Source: Streptomyces fradiae
GTDB lineage: Bacteria > Actinomycetota > Actinomycetes > Streptomycetales > Streptomycetaceae
Assembly (NCBI RefSeq): GCF_041270065.1
Contig: NZ_CP065958.1
Location: forward strand, 7,192,001-7,256,000
Reading direction: 5' to 3'
Length of the DNA: 64,000 bases
This document shows positions 25,016 to 32,214 of the stretch, piece by piece. The notes beneath the pieces are model-generated. The model saw only the letters and a list, made by a program, of their open reading frames with translations. It did no database searches and was not told the origin of the DNA. The stretch's first letter is position 1. Every line of letters begins with the position of its first letter. The position numbers and the translations under genes are program-made.

Positions 25016-26229
25016 TGAACACCGACCTCACCGCCGACACGCGACCGAGCGTGGCGTGCGTCTCGGGACGCCGCGTCGTCGACGTCCTCAGCCGGCTCGA
25101 CGTGCGGTCCGTCCTCCTCGACAACCCCACACCGCTCGACCTCGCCTGCCAGGTCGACGTCCCCCTGGACGTGGACCTGGACGACTGGGACGCCGCCGAG
25201 GCGGCGCTCCGCTGGCTCCACGCCGGCCGCCCGCTCGACGCGGTCTTCAGCGTCTATGACGCCCACCTGCCGCTGGCCAGCTATCTGGCCGCACGACTCG
25301 GCACCCGCGGCCTCGACCTCCAGGCCGCGCTCGCCTGCCACGACAAGATCCGCATGCGGATGGTGCTCACCAGCGGGGGAGTGCGGGTCCCCGACCACCT
25401 GCCGGCCGCCGACCCGGCCGATGCCGCGGCCGCCGCCCAGCGCCTCGGCATGCCCGCCGTGCCCGTGGTCGTGAAGAAGGCGACCGGGTCCGGTGGGCGG
25501 GGCAGCATGCTGTGCCGCAACCCCGAGGACGTGGCCCGCGCCGTCGAATTGTTCGGACCCGGCGCGCTCCTCGTGGAGCGCGCGGTCGAAGGACCTGAAT
25601 ACGCCGTGCAGAGCATTACCAGCGACGGCAGGACCGAGGTCGTCGGCATCCTCGCCCAGCACGTCGGCCCCGGTCCACGGCAGGCCGAGACCGGGTACGA
25701 CTTCCCGAGCGGTCTCGGCCCGGAGCGGGAGTCCGAGGTGGCGTCCTTCGTCACCCGGGCGCTGGCCGTCCTGGGCTTCGACCACGCCGTCTCCCATACA
25801 CAGGTACGCCTCACGGCGGACGGCCCCGTGCTCATCAACGTGGCCGCCCGGCCCCCGGGCGGGCAGCTGTGTGCCGCGACCGAACGCGTCAGCGGCATCG
25901 ACCTCACGCGTGCCGCCGCCGAGATCGCGCTCGGGATGCCGGTCACCCGGGGGACGCCCACCGCAACCCGGGTCCTGTACCGGTGCGTCACCTCCGAAAA
26001 CCCCGGCACGGCCTGGTACGACCTCGACGGCATCGACGCACCCGCCGTCACGCTCGACGTCGAGCCCGGCGACAGCGTCCGCAGTGTCGACGACCCGGAC
26101 GGCGGCAGCTACGGCCGCATCGTGGTCTACGGCGACGACCCCGCGGAGCTCGAGAGCCGGTACCGCGCCATCTTCGAATCGCTCCGACTCCACGTCGAGC
26201 CCGACCACCAGCAGGTGATGCTCCCTTGA
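25015..26229 (+). CDS. ATP-grasp ligase 2
   Basis: The 404-residue protein parallels ligase 1. It has an N-domain with DDWDAAEAAL, ATP loops VVVKKATGSGGRGSM (about residue 155) and LLVERAVEGPEYAVQS (about 187), the metal motif INVAARPPGG (about 275) and the C-terminal YGRIVVYGDDPAEL. The metal-site asparagine is kept, but the usual glutamate before it (E-x-N) reads I-N-V, so activity may differ. Unlike its neighbours it has no Cys-Cys tail and ends QQVMLP. Start ATG 25015 overlaps the GNAT stop by one base (TGATG). It is one of three tandem ligases that probably act in sequence; the substrate is unknown. Confidence 0.85.
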   Translation: MNTDLTADTRPSVACVSGRRVVDVLSRLDVRSVLLDNPTPLDLACQVDVPLDVDLDDWDAAEAALRWLHAGRPLDAVFSVYDAHLPLASYLAARLGTRGLDLQAALACHDKIRMRMVLTSGGVRVPDHLPAADPADAAAAAQRLGMPAVPVVVKKATGSGGRGSMLCRNPEDVARAVELFGPGALLVERAVEGPEYAVQSITSDGRTEVVGILAQHVGPGPRQAETGYDFPSGLGPERESEVASFVTRALAVLGFDHAVSHTQVRLTADGPVLINVAARPPGGQLCAATERVSGIDLTRAAAEIALGMPVTRGTPTATRVLYRCVTSENPGTAWYDLDGIDAPAVTLDVEPGDSVRSVDDPDGGSYGRIVVYGDDPAELESRYRAIFESLRLHVEPDHQQVMLP

Positions 26230-27473
26230 CCCCTCGCGTCCTCGTCCTCGGCGGCCAGCGCACCGTCCAGCAGCTGAAGGAACACACCGACTACGACGTC
26301 GTGTTCGCCGAGGAGAACATGACGATCGAGCAGCTGATGCTCGCCGACTACCCCCTCGAAGTCGACTTCGACGACTGGGACGACGTGATCGCCCTGGTCG
26401 CCGCGGCCCACGCCGACCAGCCCATCGACGCCGTCGTCACCGGAGTCGAGCGCCTCGTCCCGCTCGCCGGGCGGCTGCGCGCCGAGCTGGAGCTCGGCCA
26501 CGGCATCACGGAACAGTCCGCCCGCGACTGCATCGACAAGGCGGCGACCCACCGGCTCCTCGCGGAGGCGGGCGTCCCCGTGCCCCGTAACCGAGTGGTC
26601 GCCGGCACGTCAGAAGGAGCCGAGGCCGCCGAGGAGTTGGGCCTCCCCGTGGTCGTCAAACCGCGTGACGCCTCCAGCGCCGCCGGCCTCAAGTACTGCG
26701 CGAGCCGCGAGGAGGTGGAACAGGCGGTGGGAGACATCCTGAAGGGGGGCCGGGACACGGCGCTCATCGAGGAGTACGTGACCGGGCCGGAGATCGGCGT
26801 CTTCGCCTCCCGGGTCGGCGGCCGGACCCAGGTCGTGTGGGTCGTCGAGGGCGAGGTCGGACCTCCTCCGACCTTCGTCAAGGTCGGAGGGTTCTTCCCG
26901 AGCCGCCTCGACGAGGGACAGCTCGCCGAACTGGAGGACCTCGCGGACCGGGTCCTGGCGGCCGTCGGTCTCGACGACTGGGTCGCGGCCCTCCAGTTCA
27001 CCCTCACCTCGGACGGCTGGCGCGCCGGCGAGGTCAACCCCCGCGTGCCCGGCGGCCAGGCGGTCGAGATGATCCGGTCGACCACCGGGTACGAACCGAG
27101 CCTGATCGCCACCGAGGCCGCCCTGGGGCGGCACGCCCGACCCGGTGCTCCCAAGGCGCCGTTCGGGCTCTACCGCAGCATCGTCTTCGACGGGAGCGGG
27201 CGCATCGACTACGACGCGCAGGCCGCCGGATCGCTGAGCGGCCTCGAATCCCCGGTTCCCCCGTTCGTCGAGTTCGACGTCAAGCCCGGCGACGCCGTGC
27301 TGCCCGTCGAGCACCCCAAGGGCGGCGCGTTCGGCCGCATCGTGCTCGCCGGCGAGAGCCTGGAGCAGCTGGAGCGGGACTACGCCAAGGTCCGGGAGCA
27401 GCTCGCCGTCCGGCTGGTCGACGACGCGGCCTCGGAGGCCGCGGTGGACCGCGCGCACACCAGCTGCTGCTGA
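26226..27473 (+). CDS. ATP-grasp ligase 3, C-terminal Cys-Cys
   Basis: The 415-residue protein starts at a TTG overlapping the previous stop (TTGA). No better start gives a natural N-terminus (TPRVLVLGGQRT). It has ATP-grasp loops VVVKPRDASSAAGLKYC (about residue 140) and ALIEEYVTGPEIGVF (about 178), the metal motif EVNPRVPGGQ (about 264) and a C-terminal FGRIVLAGESLEQL. It ends VDRAHTSCC-stop. The three ligases of this operon look like diverged paralogues and could each add one residue to a peptide, by analogy with other multi-ATP-grasp pathways. Transcription probably ends or weakens before the next promoter region at 27500. Confidence 0.85.
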   Translation: MTPRVLVLGGQRTVQQLKEHTDYDVVFAEENMTIEQLMLADYPLEVDFDDWDDVIALVAAAHADQPIDAVVTGVERLVPLAGRLRAELELGHGITEQSARDCIDKAATHRLLAEAGVPVPRNRVVAGTSEGAEAAEELGLPVVVKPRDASSAAGLKYCASREEVEQAVGDILKGGRDTALIEEYVTGPEIGVFASRVGGRTQVVWVVEGEVGPPPTFVKVGGFFPSRLDEGQLAELEDLADRVLAAVGLDDWVAALQFTLTSDGWRAGEVNPRVPGGQAVEMIRSTTGYEPSLIATEAALGRHARPGAPKAPFGLYRSIVFDGSGRIDYDAQAAGSLSGLESPVPPFVEFDVKPGDAVLPVEHPKGGAFGRIVLAGESLEQLERDYAKVREQLAVRLVDDAASEAAVDRAHTSCC

Positions 27474-27518
27474 CAACTTCTGCTTGATGAAGATCTGTTG
27501 ACGGTCAACCAGAACACG

Positions 27519-27548
27519 TGATTCGATACTTTTGAAATCATCGAATCA
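27519..27548 (+). promoter_or_regulatory. ArsR-like dyad before the second cysteine-peptide operon
   Basis: TGATTCGA (27519-27526) and TCGAATCA (27541-27548) form a perfect 8-bp dyad with a 14-bp spacer. The left side shares the 13-mer TGATTCGATACTT with the site at 20659. A TTGACG at 27498-27503 may be part of the promoter, but its spacing to GATACT is long (21 bp). Confidence 0.6.
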
Positions 27549-27568
27549 AGGACTTGGGAGGAGGAAGC

Positions 27569-27673
27569 ATGGCTGACGACATGATCGGCTCGGGCTGCTG
27601 CGAGACCAGCGGCGCCGAGGACGTGGCCGAGGACGGCCAGGAGTGCGGCTGCGCCTGCGCCTGCTGCGACTGA
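27569..27673 (+). CDS. 34-residue cysteine-rich peptide ending CGCACACCD
   Basis: ATG 27569 follows a very strong ribosome site (GGGAGGAGG). The 34-codon frame gives an acidic peptide with Cys-Cys at 10-11, an acidic middle (GAEDVAEDGQE) and a dense C-terminal cluster, C26, C28, C30 and C32-C33, ending in Asp. Seven of 34 residues are cysteine. It is either a precursor peptide with a C-terminal core or a minimal metal-binding peptide. It opens the operon that encodes an ABC exporter, and a strong hairpin follows its stop, an arrangement used to make precursor peptides in excess of downstream proteins. No homologue family is recognised. Confidence 0.72.
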   Translation: MADDMIGSGCCETSGAEDVAEDGQECGCACACCD

Positions 27674-27693
27674 TCCCGTCCCGGGACGCTACG

Positions 27694-27722
27694 GCGGACC
27701 GCACCCGGCGGGTGCGGTCCGC
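27694..27722 (+). terminator. Hairpin between the 34-residue peptide gene and the exporter genes
   Basis: GCGGACCGCACCC pairs perfectly with 27710-27722 around a GGC loop. It lacks a T tract and lies inside an apparent operon, so it is probably a partial terminator or an mRNA-stabilising 3' structure for the peptide message. Confidence 0.75.
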
Positions 27723-27762
27723 TGAACACCACCAACCACCACACATCAGAGGGGGCTCGACG

Positions 27763-29454
27763 TTGAACGACTCGCTTCGCGCGCTGCGCTTCATCTATGG
27801 CTACCCGCTGCGCTACCGCCGCGAGATCATCACCGCCACGGTGATCATGTTCATCGGCCTCCTGGGCAACATCGCCGTGCCGCTCCTCACCCGCTACGCC
27901 ATCGACATCGGCGTTCTCGGCGGGAAGTCGGGCAGCCTGCTGGTGACCTCGGTCGGTGTCCTCGCCGCCGGCATAGCCACCACGGCCCTGCTGCACTACG
28001 GCAAGCGCATGCGGTTCAACGTGGCCAGCAAGGCCGTCAACGACCTGCGTGAGGACATGGTGCGCAAGATGATGCACCTGGGTCCCGCGGACGTGGCCGA
28101 GGCGTCCGGCGGCCGTGCGCTCACCAGGCTCATCTCCGACGCGGTCTCGGTCCGCGGCCTCACCAACGGCGGCCTGCTCGAACTGGCCAACCAGCTGCTC
28201 GTCATGCTCGCCATGCTGGTCACGGCGCTGATCATCGACCCGCGCACGACCCTGCTGGCCTGCATCCCGATGGTCTTCGTCGTCATCGGCAACTTCACCG
28301 TGCAGCTCCGCCTGCAGCGGGCCTTCATCGAGCTCAAGAGCCAGTTCACCAAGCTCCTCGCCGGCGTCGGCGAGTCGCTCGCCAACATCAACGTCGTCAA
28401 GTCGTACGGCCGCGAGGCGGACGCCTCCGACCGCCTGAACAAGGTCAACGAGGCCCACACGACCCGCGACGGCCAGATGAAGCGCACGTACAGCCGCTGG
28501 GAAGCCGTCCTGAACGTCATCGGAGGCCTGCCCACCCCGATCGCCCTGTGGGCCGGCGGCAACGCCGTCCTGGACGGCACCAGCACCGTCGGAGACCTCG
28601 TCGCCGTCGTCGCCCTGGTCATGATGTTCCAGATGAGCGTCCACATGCTCGCCATGCACGTGAACGGAGCCTTCCGCAGCGTCGTCACCGCACAGCGCCT
28701 GCTCCGCGTCATGGACGCCCGCTCCGTCCTCGCCACCGGAGAGGGCAGCACCGACGTCCCCGCCGTGGGCGGGATCCACGCCTCCGGCATCGTCGTCGAC
28801 GTCGCCGGCCGGCGGATCCTCGACAGGGCCGAGTTCCGGGTCGAACCCGGCGAGGCCGTCCTGCTCACCGGCCCCACCGGCAGCGGCAAGTCCACCCTGC
28901 TGCACGTGCTGGCCCGACTGCGCGACCCCGAGGCCGGCAGCGTCACCTACGACGGCGTCGACGCCCGTACGTACGCCTCCGAGGCGCTGCGCCGCCGGAT
29001 CGTCTGCCTGCCCCAGCGCCAGTGGATCTTCGAGGGCACCCTTGAGGAGAACGTCCGCTTCGCCCGCCCCGAGGCCACCCGCCAGGAGACGGCCGACGCC
29101 GTCGAGGCCGCCGGACTCTCCCACATCCCGCTGGACCGGCGCTTCGGCGCCAGCACCCTGGACCTGTCCGCAGGCGAGCGCCAGCGCATCGGCCTGGCCC
29201 GCGTCCTGCTCGTGGACCCCGACATCCTGCTGCTCGACAACCCCACGGCGAACCTGGACGCCCAGACCGAGGCCGCGCTCCTGGAGACGGTCCTCCGGGT
29301 CCGCCGGGGCCGCACCCTGGTCATCGCCTCCCAGCAGCCCGCCGTCGCCGGCTACGTCGACCGCACCGTCAGCCTCGCCTCCTCAGAGCCCTCCGCGGGC
29401 GCCACGGCCACCCTCGCGGGCGCGACCAGCGCGGACGGAGGAAAGGAATCATGA
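27763..29454 (+). CDS. ABC exporter half-transporter, degenerate ATPase site
   Basis: The 563-residue type IV exporter subunit has six membrane segments (about residues 15-310) and a nucleotide-binding domain with Walker A GPTGSGKST near 369 and signature LSAGERQ near 467. The Walker B catalytic glutamate is asparagine (ILLLDNPTANLD) and the H-loop histidine is glutamine (IASQQP), so one of the two composite ATP sites of the heterodimer is probably non-hydrolytic. The TTG start at 27763 after AGAGGGGG gives the natural N-terminus. The stop overlaps the next exporter gene by 4 nt. The pair likely exports the cluster product or an arsenical-thiol conjugate. Confidence 0.88.
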   Translation: MNDSLRALRFIYGYPLRYRREIITATVIMFIGLLGNIAVPLLTRYAIDIGVLGGKSGSLLVTSVGVLAAGIATTALLHYGKRMRFNVASKAVNDLREDMVRKMMHLGPADVAEASGGRALTRLISDAVSVRGLTNGGLLELANQLLVMLAMLVTALIIDPRTTLLACIPMVFVVIGNFTVQLRLQRAFIELKSQFTKLLAGVGESLANINVVKSYGREADASDRLNKVNEAHTTRDGQMKRTYSRWEAVLNVIGGLPTPIALWAGGNAVLDGTSTVGDLVAVVALVMMFQMSVHMLAMHVNGAFRSVVTAQRLLRVMDARSVLATGEGSTDVPAVGGIHASGIVVDVAGRRILDRAEFRVEPGEAVLLTGPTGSGKSTLLHVLARLRDPEAGSVTYDGVDARTYASEALRRRIVCLPQRQWIFEGTLEENVRFARPEATRQETADAVEAAGLSHIPLDRRFGASTLDLSAGERQRIGLARVLLVDPDILLLDNPTANLDAQTEAALLETVLRVRRGRTLVIASQQPAVAGYVDRTVSLASSEPSAGATATLAGATSADGGKES

Positions 29455-31379
29455 CCACCACGTCGACCCAGGCGACCGCAGAACTCCCGGACGAGCGCGC
29501 GGCACGAAGGACGCTCCTCCTCGCCGTACGTCGCTTCCTTCCCTACCTGCGTCCCCACTGGGGCTGGCTGACGATCGCCACGTCCATGGCCGTCGTCAAC
29601 ACCATCGTCACGATCGCCGTGATGTACACGGTGATGGCCGGCATCGGCCACATCGTCCTCGGCGACATGGAGGCCGTCCGGTCCACGGCGCTCAACCTCG
29701 TCCTGCTGACCGTCCTCGACAACGTCATCCGCATCACCTACAACGCGGCGATGATCCGGGTGAACGAGCGCCTGACGATCACCATCCGCAACGACCTCGT
29801 GGCCCGCCTGCACAACGTCCAGCTCTCGCGGCACGTCGCCCAGGAGAGCGGCGCGTGGGTCACCCGTATCCTCTTCGAGGCCAATCGTTTCCGCGGCTTC
29901 CTGACCAAGACGCTGATGGAGTTCACCAACAGCGCCATCTGGTTCATCGCGTTCGCCGTCTTCCTGCTCGCCCTCAGCCCCCTGGTCGCCCTGCCCACAC
30001 TCTTCACGATCCCGCTGATGGTGTGGATCGCGGTGAAGTGGACGGCACGCCTGCGACCCGACACCCGTGCGCAGCGCGAGGGCTGGGACCAGATGGTCGG
30101 CTACCTCAACCAGCGCATCGACGGCCTCGCGGACATCCGCGCCTTCGGCCAGGAGGAGGCGGTCCTCGCCCAGCTCCGCGAGCGCTCGGAGGAGTACAGC
30201 GAGGTCCACAACCGGCTCTCCCGCAAGCGGCTCTGGCTCACCTCGCACCTCGGCTTCAGCGTCTTCCTGGCCCTCGCCCTGCTGATCTTCTTCGGCGGCC
30301 TCCAGATCATCAACGGGCACCAGCTGGGCTCCGGGTTCTTCTTCGACATGGCCTCCGGCATGATGCCGATGACCTGGATGCTCATGGGCACCGACACCAT
30401 GATGGCGTCCATGGGCATGGCCTCCGGCACCGCGCTGGCGGCCGGCACCCTCGCCGCCTTCGCGCTCTTCGTCAAGCGCATGCTCAACCCCGTCCGCGAC
30501 CTCGCCAACCAGATGGGCCAGGCCTCCGACATCGCCGCCTCCGCGCAGCGCATGCTCGACGTGCTCGACCTGGAGGAGGAGCAGAGCGGCTCCGGCACCC
30601 TGCCGCCGGTCGAGGGCGCGGTGGACATCGACGACGTCACCTTCGCGTACGGCGACGGGCCCGACGTCCTCCACGGCATCAACCTGCACGCCGAGCCCGG
30701 CCAGCACATCGGCATCGTCGGCACCAGCGGTGCCGGCAAGAGCACCCTGATGCAGCTGCTCGTCCGGCTGTACACGCCGACCCACGGCACCGTACGCATC
30801 GACGGCCACGACCTCGCCGACATCAGCAGCGCGTCCGTGCGCTCCCAGGTGCTCCTGGTCACCCAGGAGGCCCAGCTCTTCGACGGCACCGTCACCGAGA
30901 ACATCCTCTTCGGCCGGCCCGATGCCACCGAGGAGCAGGTCGTCGAGGCGGCCAGGGCCGTCGGCGCCCACGAGGTGATCTCCGGCCTGAAGGACGGCTA
31001 CAAGACCCGGGTCGGCGAACGGGGTTCGCGCCTCTCCGTCGGCGAGCGCCAGATCATCGCCCTCGCCCGGGCCATGCTCGTCGACCCTCGCGTCATCGTC
31101 CTCGACGAGGCCATCTCCAGCGTCGACCCGGATCGCCAGCGACTGGTCTTCGCCGCCATCCGCCGCCTCCTCGAAGGCCGGACGGCGATCGTCGTCGCCC
31201 ACTGGCTGACCCTCATCGAGGACCTCGACCAGGTCTTCGTCCTGGAGGACGGCCGCATCGTCGAGTCCGGCCGCCCCGTCGAACTGCTCACCGCGGGCGG
31301 ACGGCTCACCGAACTCTGCCAGGCCCACGAGGGCCGCACCCGCAAGAACACCACCGGAAAGGACAACGCCCATGTCTGA
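29451..31379 (+). CDS. ABC exporter half-transporter, intact ATPase site
   Basis: The 642-residue partner subunit has six membrane segments (about residues 35-345). Its nucleotide-binding domain has Walker A GTSGAGKST near 424, signature LSVGERQ, Walker B VIVLDEAISSVD with the glutamate intact, and the H-loop histidine in VVAHWL. It therefore supplies the catalytic residues missing in the first subunit. Met-rich stretches in the membrane part (DMASGMMPMTWMLMGTDTMM) are unusual and might contact soft metals. The ATG at 29451 overlaps the preceding TGA, and the stop overlaps the following cysteine-repeat gene by 8 nt, so all three are coupled. Confidence 0.88.
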   Translation: MTTTSTQATAELPDERAARRTLLLAVRRFLPYLRPHWGWLTIATSMAVVNTIVTIAVMYTVMAGIGHIVLGDMEAVRSTALNLVLLTVLDNVIRITYNAAMIRVNERLTITIRNDLVARLHNVQLSRHVAQESGAWVTRILFEANRFRGFLTKTLMEFTNSAIWFIAFAVFLLALSPLVALPTLFTIPLMVWIAVKWTARLRPDTRAQREGWDQMVGYLNQRIDGLADIRAFGQEEAVLAQLRERSEEYSEVHNRLSRKRLWLTSHLGFSVFLALALLIFFGGLQIINGHQLGSGFFFDMASGMMPMTWMLMGTDTMMASMGMASGTALAAGTLAAFALFVKRMLNPVRDLANQMGQASDIAASAQRMLDVLDLEEEQSGSGTLPPVEGAVDIDDVTFAYGDGPDVLHGINLHAEPGQHIGIVGTSGAGKSTLMQLLVRLYTPTHGTVRIDGHDLADISSASVRSQVLLVTQEAQLFDGTVTENILFGRPDATEEQVVEAARAVGAHEVISGLKDGYKTRVGERGSRLSVGERQIIALARAMLVDPRVIVLDEAISSVDPDRQRLVFAAIRRLLEGRTAIVVAHWLTLIEDLDQVFVLEDGRIVESGRPVELLTAGGRLTELCQAHEGRTRKNTTGKDNAHV

Positions 31380-31689
31380 CACCAACCTCGGAAACATGTT
31401 CTGGGACGCCGCCCAGGGGAACGCGGCCGCGACCGTCGAGGCGCCGAAGGCGTCGTCGTGCTGCGGCCCCAAGCCGGCCGCCGACGCCGCCAAGCCCGCC
31501 GAGGCGGAGAAGACCGAGCAGGCCGCCGCGCCGAAGAAGTCGTCCTGCTGCGGCCCGAAGCCCGCCGCCGACGCCGCCGAGGCCCCCAAGAAGTCCTCGT
31601 GCTGCGGCCCCAAGCCCGCGGCCGAGACCGCCGAGACCGCGGCGTCCGCCGAGGCCGCGGCGCCGAAGAAGTCGTCCTGCTGCGGCTGA
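31372..31689 (+). CDS. 105-residue protein with four SSCCG repeats
   Basis: The protein begins with a non-repetitive segment (MSDTNLGNMFWDAAQG) and then has four units built on SSCCGPKP separated by Ala/Glu/Lys-rich spacers. The last is cut at CCG-stop. Eight cysteines form four vicinal pairs and there are no others. The repeats are about 20-30 residues apart and look expanded by duplication. Vicinal dithiols bind trivalent arsenic strongly, so it may be an arsenite or copper buffer, or a multi-core precursor peptide. It overlaps the exporter gene by 8 nt, implying stoichiometric production with it. I know of no named family for it. Confidence 0.85.
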   Translation: MSDTNLGNMFWDAAQGNAAATVEAPKASSCCGPKPAADAAKPAEAEKTEQAAAPKKSSCCGPKPAADAAEAPKKSSCCGPKPAAETAETAASAEAAAPKKSSCCG

Positions 31690-31723
31690 CCCGCACCCGC
31701 CCACCCTTCCCGAAGGAGCACAG

Positions 31724-32209
31724 ATGACCCGGCGCACGGCCACCACCCGGCCCGCCGTACGCGGCACGAAGGCAGTGCGCCTGGCCGCCGTGACGAGCGC
31801 GGCCCTGGCCGCGGTCCTCACCGGATGCAGCACCCCCGCGTCCTCGGCCGGCGGCGGCGCGGGCGGCACCGCTCTCGACGCCAGCTGTCGCGGTACGAAG
31901 ACCGAGGCGGGCCTGGAGATCACGCTCGCGGTCAGCCCCTGCCCCGCCAAGGGCGGTGGCGCCGCCGCCACGGCGGCCATCACCGTCAAGGACGCGGCGG
32001 GCAAGGCCGTGGAGGGCGCGAAGGTCGAGATCAACCCGGAGATGCCCAACATGAAGATGAAGGGCGGCAACCAGTCCGCCGAGGCCAAGGGCGACGGGTA
32101 CGAGGCCAAGCTCGTCCTGGGGATGCCCGGCGACTGGCTGGTCTCCGTGGTCGTCACGCCGGCGTCGGGCAAGGCCTCCACCGCCGCGTTCGACGTGAAG
32201 GCGGAGTAG
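31724..32209 (+). CDS. FixH/YtkA-like lipoprotein
   Basis: The 161-residue protein has a basic N-terminus, a hydrophobic segment and a lipobox (AVLTGC), so it is lipid-anchored outside the membrane. The mature part is a small beta domain with the sequence PEMPNMKMKGGN near residue 107 and FDVKAE at the end, resembling FixH and YtkA-like domains linked to copper delivery. Two further cysteines (ASCRGT, SPCPAK) may form a disulfide. ATG 31724 follows GAAGGAG. With CopZ-like and CopA-like genes downstream it points to copper handling within the arsenic cluster. Its exact partner is unknown. Confidence 0.75.
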   Translation: MTRRTATTRPAVRGTKAVRLAAVTSAALAAVLTGCSTPASSAGGGAGGTALDASCRGTKTEAGLEITLAVSPCPAKGGGAAATAAITVKDAAGKAVEGAKVEINPEMPNMKMKGGNQSAEAKGDGYEAKLVLGMPGDWLVSVVVTPASGKASTAAFDVKAE

Positions 32210-32214
32210 GCGCC

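Noticed and set aside
22534..27476. UGA after the Cys-Cys codons as a selenocysteine codon
   Set aside because: The frames after each TGA show no shared extension or hairpin, and the overlaps with following starts fit normal termination.
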